This document shows, piece by piece, positions 35,241-44,001 of a stretch of DNA of 64,000 nucleotides. The position numbers and the translations under genes are program-made. The notes under the pieces were generated by a model. The model was not told the origin of the DNA, did not search any database, and was given only the letters and a program-made list of their open reading frames with translations. Every line of letters starts with the position of its first letter. Positions within the stretch are counted from its first letter, which is position 1. The DNA lies in NCBI RefSeq assembly GCF_010233585.1, contig NZ_CP045997.1, forward strand, positions 7,052,914-7,116,913, in the 5' to 3' direction. The DNA comes from Spirosoma endbachense. Its GTDB lineage: Bacteria; Bacteroidota; Bacteroidia; Cytophagales; Spirosomataceae.

Positions 35241-37655
35241 ATGTCAATTCGATTAATCATCTGTTTCCTTTCCATCCTGACAAGTGCCGCCTATTCAGGC
35301 TCAATCGACTTATCGAAAGCACATATAGTCAACGTTGTTTCTGATAAGAAAGCCCTGCATAGAACCGTAGAGATTCTTCAGCAGGAAGTTCGGAAACGCA
35401 GCGGGATTCAGCTCATTGTTACCACAAAACTGCCTACCGATAATCAGCCGTTTATTGGTCTTGCGCTGGAAAGTGATTTACCACAATTGCCTCAGCGTTT
35501 CCGAACCCTGCTTCAGGCAATGCCCGAAAGCAAAAGCGAGGGTTTCAGGCTGGTTGCGATCGAGTCGGCGAACGCGGTGCTGATTTTAGGGCATGATGCG
35601 CGGGGCTTACTCTACGGTGTCGGGCGATTACTCCGTAAACTGACTATGCAACCGGGCAAACTGGATGTAGCCGGAAACCTGGCTATTGCCACCAGTCCCC
35701 GTTATTCCATTCGCGGGCACCAGCTTGGTTATCGGCCTAAAACCAATGCGTATGATGCGTTTTCGGTGGCTCAATTTGACCAGTACATTCGCGAACTGTC
35801 CCTGTTTGGCGCCAATAGCATCGAGATTATGCCCCCGCGTACCGACGACGATTTCACCAGTCGCCACATGAAACTTCCGGCCATAAAAATGATTGGCGAG
35901 CAGTCGCGGATTTGTGCCGAATACGGGCTGGATGTCTGGATGTGGTATCCGAATATGGGCCAGAACTATACGCATCCTGATTCCATACAGAAGGAACTGG
36001 CTGAGCGACACGAAGTTTTTGCGGCTGTGCAGAAACTGGATGCCGTTTTTGTGCCGGGTGGCGACCCCGGCGAACTGGATCCTGATGTGCTCTTTGCCTG
36101 GCTCGAAAAAGAAGCCCAGGTGCTGCACAAATACCATCCGAAAGCCAAAATCTGGGTGTCACCGCAAGTTTTCCGACCGACGCAACAGTGGTTCGATGCC
36201 TTCTACAAACACGTCAATAAAGGCTACGACTGGTTTGGTGGGGTGGTTTTCGGACCGTGGGTCAAAATGCCGGTTCAGGAGATCCGTAAACGGGTCAATC
36301 CGTCCATTCCGATTCGTCATTATCCCGATATTACGCACAACTATGCCTCCCAGTATCCGGTGCCGCACTGGGATCTGGCCTGGGCCATGACCCTTGGTCG
36401 GGAATGCATCAACCCGCGTCCGCACGACGAGAAAGCAATTCACAATGCACTCGATGAATTCGGAGTAGGCAGCATCAGCTATTCGGAAGGCACCAACGAC
36501 GATGTCAATAAGTTTGTCTGGAGTGATCAGGACTGGAACCCGGAAACGCCGGTCATTGAAACATTACGTGATTATGGCCGACTTTTTATTGGGTCAACCC
36601 ACACAGAATCCGTTGCGCAGGGGCTTGTCGCACTGGAGCAGAACTGGCGGGGGAATCTACTGACTAACGATGCTGTCGAACGGACACTGATGCAATGGCA
36701 GGCATTGGAAAAATCCATTCCGCCATCCATACGACAAAATCCCCGTTTTCAGATGGCCCTGATCCGGGCATATTACGATGCCTACACGCGCCGTCGGCTG
36801 CTGTACGAAACGGACCTCGAGCAACAGGCACGCAATCAGCTGGAAATAATTGAATCGGGAGGCTCTCTGGCAGCCATCCGGCAAGCGAACGCCATCCTCG
36901 AAAAAGCATGGAAAGAACCTATTCTGCCCGCTTATCGACAGCAGTGTTTTGCTTTAGCAGACTCGCTTTACAAAAGTATCGGCGCACAATTGACGATCGA
37001 ACGACACGGAGCGATGTCGGGGCGGGGTAATTTTGTCGATAATATTGACATCCCGCTCAATGACTCACCCTGGCTCTTATCGCAGCTTTCGCAGATTGAA
37101 AAATTAGCGGATGAATCCGAACGAATCCAGAAAATCCGTGAGATGCTGCACCGTACTGATCCGGGGCCAGGCGGTTTCTACGATCATTTTGGTGCGCCCG
37201 AAAGCTGGCACCGCGTTGTTTCTGACGTGAGTTGGGCGACCGATCCGGGCAGTTTGCAATCAGCAAGAATTGGATTCGGCGTTGGTTTGGTGGGAGTCGA
37301 GTGGGTGGATGAAATTAAAGCTACGGGCTTCAAAGGCCAGATCACTCCACGCGCGTGGATGAAACAGGCGAAAACCCTCTATGATCAACCCTTAAAAATC
37401 GCCTATACCGAACTTGATCCCAACGCTACCTACCAGCTTCGAATTGCCTACACCGGGCGCTTCCAGTCGCGCATGAAACTCATGACCGACGATGGGTCTG
37501 TTGTCCATGATTTTATTCAAACGGGCCAGCAACCCATCTATGAATTCGACGTGCCCAAAGCGGCTCTGACCGATGGAGCCGTTACTTTCATCTGGACGTG
37601 CGGAGAGGGCGAACGCGGCTCACAGGTGACCGAAATCTGGTTAGTCAGGAAATGA
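35241..37655 (+). CDS. Secreted alpha-glucuronidase/GH20-like glycoside hydrolase family protein (paralogue 2)
   Basis: The protein has 804 residues from ATG 35241; a TTG two codons upstream is rejected. A signal peptide is present (MSIRLIICFLSILTSAAYSG). The N-terminal domain has VLILGHDARGLLYGVGRLLR. The barrel begins YSIRGHQLGYRPKTNAYD and carries FVPGGDPGELDPD and YSEGTNDDVNKFVW, in the same order and spacing as paralogue 1. A beta-domain closes the protein. Shared motifs with 24426-26780 define the pair. It follows the NagX-like gene by 103 bp including two hairpins. The enzymatic activity is unassigned. Confidence 0.72.
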   Translation: MSIRLIICFLSILTSAAYSGSIDLSKAHIVNVVSDKKALHRTVEILQQEVRKRSGIQLIVTTKLPTDNQPFIGLALESDLPQLPQRFRTLLQAMPESKSEGFRLVAIESANAVLILGHDARGLLYGVGRLLRKLTMQPGKLDVAGNLAIATSPRYSIRGHQLGYRPKTNAYDAFSVAQFDQYIRELSLFGANSIEIMPPRTDDDFTSRHMKLPAIKMIGEQSRICAEYGLDVWMWYPNMGQNYTHPDSIQKELAERHEVFAAVQKLDAVFVPGGDPGELDPDVLFAWLEKEAQVLHKYHPKAKIWVSPQVFRPTQQWFDAFYKHVNKGYDWFGGVVFGPWVKMPVQEIRKRVNPSIPIRHYPDITHNYASQYPVPHWDLAWAMTLGRECINPRPHDEKAIHNALDEFGVGSISYSEGTNDDVNKFVWSDQDWNPETPVIETLRDYGRLFIGSTHTESVAQGLVALEQNWRGNLLTNDAVERTLMQWQALEKSIPPSIRQNPRFQMALIRAYYDAYTRRRLLYETDLEQQARNQLEIIESGGSLAAIRQANAILEKAWKEPILPAYRQQCFALADSLYKSIGAQLTIERHGAMSGRGNFVDNIDIPLNDSPWLLSQLSQIEKLADESERIQKIREMLHRTDPGPGGFYDHFGAPESWHRVVSDVSWATDPGSLQSARIGFGVGLVGVEWVDEIKATGFKGQITPRAWMKQAKTLYDQPLKIAYTELDPNATYQLRIAYTGRFQSRMKLMTDDGSVVHDFIQTGQQPIYEFDVPKAALTDGAVTFIWTCGEGERGSQVTEIWLVRK

Positions 37656-37670
37656 GGAAAAGTAGATAAT

Positions 37671-37700
37671 TAGACTTTCGCTTAGAAGCACGGTCCGCCC
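37671..37700 (+). repeat. Dispersed hairpin element F (half element)
   Basis: TAGACTTTCGCTTAGAAGC (37671-37689) followed by ACGGTCCGCC matches the arm of the family copies at 53009 and 1637 (minus). No complementary second arm is obvious nearby, so this is a solo or decayed half. Confidence 0.5.
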
Positions 37701-37752
37701 AGATGTAGCAATCAGGAGTGCTGCCTTTCCGACAAACGGTGGTACGACGAAG

Positions 37753-38007
37753 CTAACGAACGGTATCCCTGCGGCTTATTTCCGCCTGGATGCCCTTCAG
37801 GTTTTTTGAATATCTGGAGCCAATTACCAAAGAAAAAATTAGCAAAATAATCGGCAGAACAAAACCCCTATGTGTAGCCGAATAAACAGCAATGCCAACG
37901 ACAATACCGATGATCACAGCAATTGTAATTTTTTGTGATTTCAACTTTTTCTCTTCTGACACTAACTCCTCAAGTGTCATTTTAGAGTAGTCTTTACTTG
38001 AAAACAT
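37753..38007 (-). CDS. Small membrane protein of unknown function
   Basis: The protein has 84 residues from ATG 38007. The same frame opens further upstream to 38265, but that part is arginine- and cysteine-rich and unlike real protein, so it is excluded. The N-terminal segment is charged (KMTLEELVSEEKKLKSQK), followed by two hydrophobic helices (ITIAVIIGIVVGIAVYSA, FVLPIILLIFSLVIGS) and a basic cytoplasmic tail. The pattern suggests a two-helix inner-membrane protein. No named family is recognised. Confidence 0.6.
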   Translation of the reverse strand: MFSSKDYSKMTLEELVSEEKKLKSQKITIAVIIGIVVGIAVYSATHRGFVLPIILLIFSLVIGSRYSKNLKGIQAEISRRDTVR

Positions 38008-38429
38008 AATACTGTCAACGTTAAGAAAATTCTGAAACTTTGGGTACGTTCCTGCCCAAAATTGGGCAAATCCGATTCTGACAAAGAAATCTCTTTTGCC
38101 GTAGAATGACAAATCATTTCTTCGCCCATCGCCTAACTTGTGGAGTCTCGTTAAACGCCAGCTCCGGCAGCCCGGCCATTTGAGACGCAGATGCATAAAT
38201 GTTCTTTCTTCACAAGGAAGAGGGTATTTTGTGAGACAGTTGTATAGGCAACATCTTTGTGCCATATGGCCAACTACTCAAGGGCAAAAACCCACGGCAG
38301 TCAGTAAAAACTGCTTTTAGGTTTCGTTAACAAGCTGTTAACCAAAGCTCAGCACAAAAACGAGTAGGTTTACGGTCCGCCGTTGCGACCGTCCGCGGCT
38401 GCGGTTAAAATTCTTTGGGAGGAAAAATA
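38008..38429. other. Intergenic region with a hairpin-family core
   Basis: No gene is seen. At 38388-38404 the minus strand reads CCGCAGCCGCGGACGGT, matching 16 of 17 bases of the core of element A (1569-1585). A GGGAGG Shine-Dalgarno-like stretch lies at 38417-38422, just before the propeller gene. Confidence 0.5.
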
Positions 38430-39452
38430 ATGAAATACGCACCCGTATATACTTTGTTGCTGCTATTTGTTTTTTACACTTCCTGTAAAGGACAAAACAA
38501 AACTGAACTACCAAAAGACACGATCAGGTCCGAACCCAAAGAGGTAATTACCTCCTATGGACCTAGCCATATCACGCGTACCATCAAGCAAGATCGGAAG
38601 GGCAACATTTGGATTGGAACCTTTGGCGGTGTTTTTCGATATGATGGAAAATCGTTTACCAATGTTACCAGTAAGGTGAGTTCGGCCCGTTTTTTTTCGG
38701 TTTTAGAAGATCGAAAAGGGAATTTTTGGTTTAGTACGGTTGGTGAAGGGGTTTATTACTACGATGGTAAATCCTTTCAACAGTTTACAATCAAGGATGG
38801 CCTTGCCAATAATCAGGTTATTGACATTTATGAAGATAAGACCGGGACTATTTGGTTCGGCACACAAAGTGGAGCAAGCCGTTACGATGGGAAATCCTTT
38901 CGAAATTATAGGATGAATGAAGGTCTAAATTTTACAACGGACGAAAGACTCTTCCTTGCTGACCATAATGATGTCAATTCTATTATTGAAGATAAAACCG
39001 GGAAATTCTGGTTTGCCACAAGGGGCAATGCCTGTATTTATGATGGAAAAACATTTACCATTTTAACTCATGATGGCACCCCATTTAGGAATGTTCGTAC
39101 GATAATCGAAGATAAAAAAGGCAATATCTGGCTCGGTGGCAGTGATGGCCTTTGGCGCTATGACGGCAATACATTTACCAACTTCACCGAGCGTGGTGTT
39201 GCCTATGTCTACGAAGATAAAAAAGGCAACATCTGGACGAGTTCAGAAACGAATTGGGGCTGGTCACTTTTCCGTTATGATGGAACTACTTTGTCCAATA
39301 AAAATCCCACGGTAACCGAAGTAGATCCAGAATCTGACGATACGAAAGGCATGCTTTTTGGGATTTTAGAAGCGAATGATGGCAGTATTTGGTTTGGTTC
39401 AGGTGGGGTGTATCGGTATGATGGAAAGACCATTACCGACTTTAAGAAGTAA
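38430..39452 (+). CDS. Lipoprotein with two-component-regulator-type beta-propeller repeats
   Basis: The protein has 340 residues from ATG 38430, preceded by GGGAGG at a normal spacing, unusual for this genome and decisive for the start. The signal ends FYTSC (Cys19). The rest is about eight Reg_prop units of the form EDxxGNIWxGT-xxGxxRYDGKxFTNF, for example KQDRKGNIWIGTFGGVFRYD. This is the number needed for one propeller, about half of the sensor region of a hybrid two-component system, and no kinase follows. It may be a stand-alone binding propeller. Function unknown. Confidence 0.82.
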   Translation: MKYAPVYTLLLLFVFYTSCKGQNKTELPKDTIRSEPKEVITSYGPSHITRTIKQDRKGNIWIGTFGGVFRYDGKSFTNVTSKVSSARFFSVLEDRKGNFWFSTVGEGVYYYDGKSFQQFTIKDGLANNQVIDIYEDKTGTIWFGTQSGASRYDGKSFRNYRMNEGLNFTTDERLFLADHNDVNSIIEDKTGKFWFATRGNACIYDGKTFTILTHDGTPFRNVRTIIEDKKGNIWLGGSDGLWRYDGNTFTNFTERGVAYVYEDKKGNIWTSSETNWGWSLFRYDGTTLSNKNPTVTEVDPESDDTKGMLFGILEANDGSIWFGSGGVYRYDGKTITDFKK

Positions 39453-39569
39453 AGAGATCAACTAAAAAATGTATAGCTGTTTCTTAAAACGCCCATTCAG
39501 CAAAACACACGCCAGGATTTCATGATCAATGTCTCATTTTAGCGCTCTGGCTGAGTATATATAACGAGC

Positions 39570-39633
39570 TTTACAAACGTGCTACCAACGTCATACGTTT
39601 GTAAAATCCACTTGCATCAAACCAGTTGCAAGT
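39570..39633. terminator. Two small hairpins in the 39453-39756 gap
   Basis: TTTACAAACGT (39570-39580) pairs with ACGTTTGTAAA (39595-39605), and ACTTGCA (39610-39616) with TGCAAGT (39627-39633). They lie between convergent genes (propeller, plus; AlkX-like, minus), which fits bidirectional termination. Nothing else is seen in the gap. Confidence 0.45.
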
Positions 39634-39756
39634 ATAAACAAGAGAAAAGCCAGTAAAATAAGAGTAGGTTAGGAACCGTGCAGGTTGCGGTGAGCGGATA
39701 ATGCTATTAGCATATTTGGCTGCTATGCAATCCACTGACGACGACAGCTTGGCGGG

Positions 39757-40815
39757 CTACCGCTTTTGAAGAAACAGGCGAAATCGCTCCACCTCGGCCT
39801 CAAATTCGTTGTCAAAATTCAGGTCGGTTGATATGTCTTTTTTGAATCCGGGTTCAACAACCAGATTTCCCTTTTGATTCGAGATCGTAACCCACCCGAT
39901 TATGTCGTCTCGCCAGAGCATCGGCATCGCATAATAACCCAGTTGCCGTTTGGCAGCAGGCGTGTAAGCCTCAAATCGGTAGGACCAATTCCAAAAATGC
40001 TCAAACCGTTTTCGATCCCAAACGAGCGGATCGAAAGGAGCCAGAAAGCGTACAGTCTCATTTTGGCTGGCCTCAATCTGATCCGAAGCAGGCCAGACAT
40101 ACCGAACTTGATCGACAACAGCATGAGCTAACTCGCTGGTTTCGATGAGCTGTGTAACAATGGATCGCCTTCCCTCCAGTGTTGGCGCGGCATGGGCTAA
40201 ATGCTGTACCACAGCGCGGAGACTGCGATCCGACAAAGGGCCAAGAATGGATGCAATCAGTAAGACAAGCTGGCGTAAGCGTTCGTCGGGCGCTGCTGGC
40301 TCGTGCGTCCGGGCCGCCAACTCATACAAACGAATTCCATTCTCCCGCTCGGCTACCCGCAGGAAACCGTGGTAGTGCAGTGATTGCAGGGTTCGGGTAG
40401 TCGCTTTCGAGTAGCCACCCCAGTCATTGCGCTCACGTCCAGCGCCTAGATAAGCTTCCAGTTCGCGCGGATGAATTCGTTTATTGTTTGCGACAATAAC
40501 AAGCACCCGTTGTTCATCAGGACTGAGCTCTCTTTCGCGTCGAGGGTGTAGCAACTGCCACGTTGACTGAGGCATAAAGCCATACGCATAGAGAAAATCT
40601 TCTTCTAAATCCAGCGCGGGATAGTGCTGTTCAAGATAGCCAGCTCTGTAGTTCTCTACGCGGTGACGCAGGATAAGATCCTGAGCCCGCGCTGGCGACC
40701 GGATCGGATCGGCCTGGACAAAGCCAAGTCGTTCAACAGCCCGGCTAAGCGAAGTAGGTTTGAAAAGCGATACCGATATGGCGTGCTGCCGTAAGTCTTT
40801 CAGCGTCGACTCCAT
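39757..40815 (-). CDS. AlkZ/AlkX-like (YcaQ) DNA glycosylase, winged-helix family
   Basis: The protein has 352 residues of the HTH_42/DUF1006 family. It starts with helix-turn-helix-like ISVSLFKPTSLSRAVERLGFVQADPIRSPARAQDLIL, in which Q34-A35-D36 is the catalytic-type Q-x-D motif found in E. coli AlkX/YcaQ; the AlkZ subgroup has Q-x-Q. Winged-helix segments and the basic beta-hairpin region (WSYRFEAYTPAAKRQLGYYAMPMLW) follow. Relatives unhook interstrand crosslinks and excise alkylated purines. It is monocistronic with a candidate promoter just upstream. Confidence 0.85.
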   Translation of the reverse strand: MESTLKDLRQHAISVSLFKPTSLSRAVERLGFVQADPIRSPARAQDLILRHRVENYRAGYLEQHYPALDLEEDFLYAYGFMPQSTWQLLHPRRERELSPDEQRVLVIVANNKRIHPRELEAYLGAGRERNDWGGYSKATTRTLQSLHYHGFLRVAERENGIRLYELAARTHEPAAPDERLRQLVLLIASILGPLSDRSLRAVVQHLAHAAPTLEGRRSIVTQLIETSELAHAVVDQVRYVWPASDQIEASQNETVRFLAPFDPLVWDRKRFEHFWNWSYRFEAYTPAAKRQLGYYAMPMLWRDDIIGWVTISNQKGNLVVEPGFKKDISTDLNFDNEFEAEVERFRLFLQKR

Positions 40816-40849
40816 AATCTGGCTGATGTTTTCGGATAGAGTTGTTCAG

Positions 40850-40857
40850 CAAAACTA
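40850..40857 (-). promoter_or_regulatory. Candidate -7 element for the AlkX-like gene
   Basis: On the minus strand this reads TAGTTTTG, matching TAnnTTTG, 35 nt upstream of the ATG. No convincing -33 TTTG partner is present, so support is moderate. Confidence 0.3.
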
Positions 40858-41029
40858 CCTGTTTCCAGAATAAAAGTTGATTTTAGTACAAAGCGAGGTG
40901 ATATACATCGTAACTATTGGCACTGAACTGTCTACAATGGGCGATTCCAGTTGCGCATGTAAAGAAGCTATCTTCCCTATTTTATATTTTTACGATGTAA
41001 TATCTATATAGGCATATAATGAGATCAAA

Positions 41030-42598
41030 ATGAAAAGTCAGATAATTTTATATTTCCCCATAGCTTTCTTACTAGCATTCATTCATCCATCATTTGGACA
41101 GCTGTCAAATTACGACTCAAACAAATTATTCGATGTACCTGCTTTGCAGGAAGATTTTAAAGTTCTGAGGGAAGTACTTGAAAAAGCACACATTGGCCTT
41201 TATCGGTACACTGATAAAAAGACAATGGATATCTTCCTCGATAGTAGCTTTAATCAACTAAATCATCCTATGACAGAAATTGATTTTTATAAAATTGTCA
41301 ATCGAGTGATGACGACTATTCGTGATGAGCATACATTTGCCTTGCCGTCAAGTGATTATTGGAAAAATGAAATAGGACAGACTATTTATTCAGGATCGCC
41401 AGTTCCATCAAAAGCCAAGTTATTTCCGTTCTTTATTAAAATCGTCAATAATCGGCTATTTGTCGACAATAATTTAAGCGATGATAGTTCGATTCCAGAC
41501 GGAACAGAAATTTTATCGATTAATGATAGAACAGGTTTGCAAATAATAAAAACACTTTTGCCTACTATTCATACGAATGGGTTTATCGATAGTTTCAGGT
41601 ATAGAAATCTTGAACAGTTTTCACTTCAGCAGACCTACAACCGTTTCATGGTTCATTATGCTATTTTTATTGGCCGTCCAGACACATTTAATCTTATCAT
41701 TCAAAAACCGAATAGTTCACTAAAGCAGGAGGTTAAAATTTCAGCGCTTACCTCTCAGAAAATTTACAATTACTATTGGAGGAGATATTCATCAATTAAT
41801 GATCGTAAAAAAAGAAATGAGAATCCACTAGAATTCAAGTTACTGGACTTAAATACAGCCTATTTTCGCCTATCTAGTTTCCATACCGGGATCTGGGGAA
41901 AATATAATTTAAGCTATTCGACAGAATACCGAAATAACTTCAAATACATAAAAGACAATAACATTCAAAACCTTATTATTGACCTTCGGGGAAATGAAGG
42001 CGGTAATTTGGCGATTGGCATGGAGTTGCTTCAATACCTATTTAGTGGTCCATATAGGCCTTACGACTATCATGAATGTTTAAATTATAGGTTTCCTGAT
42101 TTCAAGAAATACCTGCGAGATTCAACAGGAATGACCCAATTTTCCGATTCTTTATTTATCAGAACAACACAAAATACGTTCAGAAGTAATCCTCAGGCTA
42201 AATCAGAAACATGGTCGAGGCCTATGCAGCCAAGCGCTACACCCTATACCAACAAAGTATATGTGCTTCTCAATGGAGCAACAGGTTCAGCAGCCTCTAT
42301 TTTCGCAACCCTTATTCGAGTAAACAGGAAAGATGCCGTTTTTATTGGCGAGGAAAGCGGTGGTGATATGGCAGGCCCTATTTCAGGTGCAGGAATGGAT
42401 ATTTTTCTTCCTAATACCAAAATTAGAGCAGATATTCCTTTTATAAGAAGAGTCGTAAACCTTAATGGATTTTCCCATACAACCGGCAGAGGAATCATTC
42501 CGGATTATCCAATTGTGTCCACTCAGGAAGACTTAGCAAAAAAAGAGGATACTGAGCTAAACTTTGCAATAAGGTTAATTAAAGCAGGAAAAAAATAA
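41030..42598 (+). CDS. Secreted S41-family (C-terminal-processing-like) peptidase
   Basis: The protein has 522 residues with a signal peptide (IILYFPIAFLLAFIHPSFG). The S41 N-terminal helical bundle precedes MTTIRDEHTFALPS. The protease core has NLIIDLRGNEGGNLAIGMELLQYL and the nucleophile region VLLNGATGSAASIFATLI with Ser420. A PDZ-like region (about 120-175, DGTEILSINDRTG) lies between. Base composition is more A/T-rich than neighbours, hinting at a different history. Substrate unknown. A convergent hairpin follows the stop. Confidence 0.87.
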   Translation: MKSQIILYFPIAFLLAFIHPSFGQLSNYDSNKLFDVPALQEDFKVLREVLEKAHIGLYRYTDKKTMDIFLDSSFNQLNHPMTEIDFYKIVNRVMTTIRDEHTFALPSSDYWKNEIGQTIYSGSPVPSKAKLFPFFIKIVNNRLFVDNNLSDDSSIPDGTEILSINDRTGLQIIKTLLPTIHTNGFIDSFRYRNLEQFSLQQTYNRFMVHYAIFIGRPDTFNLIIQKPNSSLKQEVKISALTSQKIYNYYWRRYSSINDRKKRNENPLEFKLLDLNTAYFRLSSFHTGIWGKYNLSYSTEYRNNFKYIKDNNIQNLIIDLRGNEGGNLAIGMELLQYLFSGPYRPYDYHECLNYRFPDFKKYLRDSTGMTQFSDSLFIRTTQNTFRSNPQAKSETWSRPMQPSATPYTNKVYVLLNGATGSAASIFATLIRVNRKDAVFIGEESGGDMAGPISGAGMDIFLPNTKIRADIPFIRRVVNLNGFSHTTGRGIIPDYPIVSTQEDLAKKEDTELNFAIRLIKAGKK

Positions 42599-42599
42599 A

Positions 42600-42656
42600 T
42601 TGATAAACAGCACCTTTTTTATCAAACTTTAAGCTGATGAAGGTACTGTTTATCAA
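42600..42656. terminator. Convergent hairpin between the S41 and NagX-like genes
   Basis: TTGATAAACAGCACCTT (42600-42616) and AAGGTACTGTTTATCAA (42640-42656) pair over 17 nt with a single C/A mismatch and a 23-nt loop, just after the S41 stop. Position suggests bidirectional termination. Confidence 0.6.
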
Positions 42657-42817
42657 CTTTTACCGATCAGTAATCTTGGAAATCAATCGATAATTTATGT
42701 TGCCAGGAACTAAAAAATTTATGTGCTCTGGTTTCAAAGTCGCATCGGGCAAGCTTACAACTAAGCCTGTTTTCCGAAAATCTTAAAAGAATAAACTGGC
42801 GTCATAAATCGATTTGC

Positions 42818-43966
42818 TTAAACCCGCAGGAATGTCTTCTTCTTATACAGAAAATAGAGAAACACCCACTTGACGGCTAAAAAAGCTAAAACACCGCCAA
42901 CGGCCCGGACAACTTCAGAGGAAGACAGTTTGAGTAATCCACCAAAGAAAAAGTGAGCGGCATATTCGAAGTCAATGAACTCACCAGCCAGATAAATCAG
43001 GATGGAATTCATACCGATAATGGTAAAGAAAAACGTCCACCCTTTTCTGTCTTTTACGTCGATAATCCAATAAAATACAGCCAGTAAGGTCAGGCTCAGG
43101 CCACCGGTAACCAGCATAAACGAACTGGTCCAGAGGTTTTTGTTGATGGGGAAATTGAAATTCCAAAGCCAGCCGAGCAGAACAAAAAGCGCTCCTGCAC
43201 CAAGCAGTTGCACTGCTTTCTGATTACCCGTTTTGCCCGGAGTACGCAGGAATGTACCGGCAAAAATGCCAAGCAGTGCATTGCCGATTGCCGGAATCGT
43301 AGAAAACAACCCCTCCGGATCATGGATCGTTTTGTACAAATGGCCGGGTACTACCTGACGATCGATGTAACTGGCAAGATTGCATTCCATCGTTAACACA
43401 CCCGCTCCGCAACCCGGCACCGGTATCAGCATCATTGCGGCCCAGTAACCCAACAGGATTCCCGCAAACCAGATGTATTGCGTGCGCGGTCGGGCATACA
43501 GGTAGATCAACTGGGCAAACATCCCTGCCAGCCCAATACGCCCCAGAACGCTTGGAAAACGGGTATCAACAAAGGCTTTTACGAATAGACCATTGTTGTA
43601 AATGACACCGAGCACAACCAGAATAAGCCCCCGGCTGATAACCTTGCGGGCAATCTGTGCTTTATCAGCACCCTTATCCAGCCGCGATCCTATCGAAAAA
43701 GGAGTTGAAACGCCCGCCATAAATACAAACAGCGGAAAAATCAGGTCATAAGCCCGAAAGCCATTCCAGTCGGGGTGGGTAAACTGGTCGGCAAGGAGAA
43801 CAGCCCACGCCCATCCGGTGGTTTTGGCCAGTGCATGAAAGACTTCTTCACCGCCCATAATCCAGAACATATCGAAACCTCGTAGTGTATCGAGCGAGAG
43901 AAGCCGCTTAACGGGCGCGGGCTGGGCAATGGCTGGTTCTGGTAAATTTGAGGTACTTGTTTGCAT
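42818..43966 (-). CDS. NagX/HGSNAT-like membrane acyltransferase (DUF5009), copy 2
   Basis: The protein has 382 residues from ATG 43966; a TTG four codons earlier is rejected. About ten transmembrane helices. The signature RLLSLDTLRGFDMFWIMGGEE and HPDWNGFRAYDLIFPLFVFMAGVS mark the family; VLGRIGLAGMFAQLIYL replaces the HRIAIVF stretch of copy 1. Two distant copies in one window suggest different acceptors. It is last in the minus-strand operon after the phosphatase gene (35-bp gap). Confidence 0.86.
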   Translation of the reverse strand: MQTSTSNLPEPAIAQPAPVKRLLSLDTLRGFDMFWIMGGEEVFHALAKTTGWAWAVLLADQFTHPDWNGFRAYDLIFPLFVFMAGVSTPFSIGSRLDKGADKAQIARKVISRGLILVVLGVIYNNGLFVKAFVDTRFPSVLGRIGLAGMFAQLIYLYARPRTQYIWFAGILLGYWAAMMLIPVPGCGAGVLTMECNLASYIDRQVVPGHLYKTIHDPEGLFSTIPAIGNALLGIFAGTFLRTPGKTGNQKAVQLLGAGALFVLLGWLWNFNFPINKNLWTSSFMLVTGGLSLTLLAVFYWIIDVKDRKGWTFFFTIIGMNSILIYLAGEFIDFEYAAHFFFGGLLKLSSSEVVRAVGGVLAFLAVKWVFLYFLYKKKTFLRV

Positions 43967-44001
43967 AGAGTTGGGCAAAAAAAGTAGGAGAGCTTGGCAA
44001 A

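Noticed and set aside
35628..36137. Long antisense frame inside the second glycosidase-like gene
   Set aside because: It is a shadow of a well-supported gene, with no domain of its own; the same holds for 58482-59144 minus, 54227-54697 plus and 47005-47436 plus.
38008..38265. N-terminal extension of the small membrane protein
   Set aside because: The extra 86 residues are Arg/Cys/Trp-rich and unlike a signal or domain, whereas ATG 38007 begins a normal sequence.
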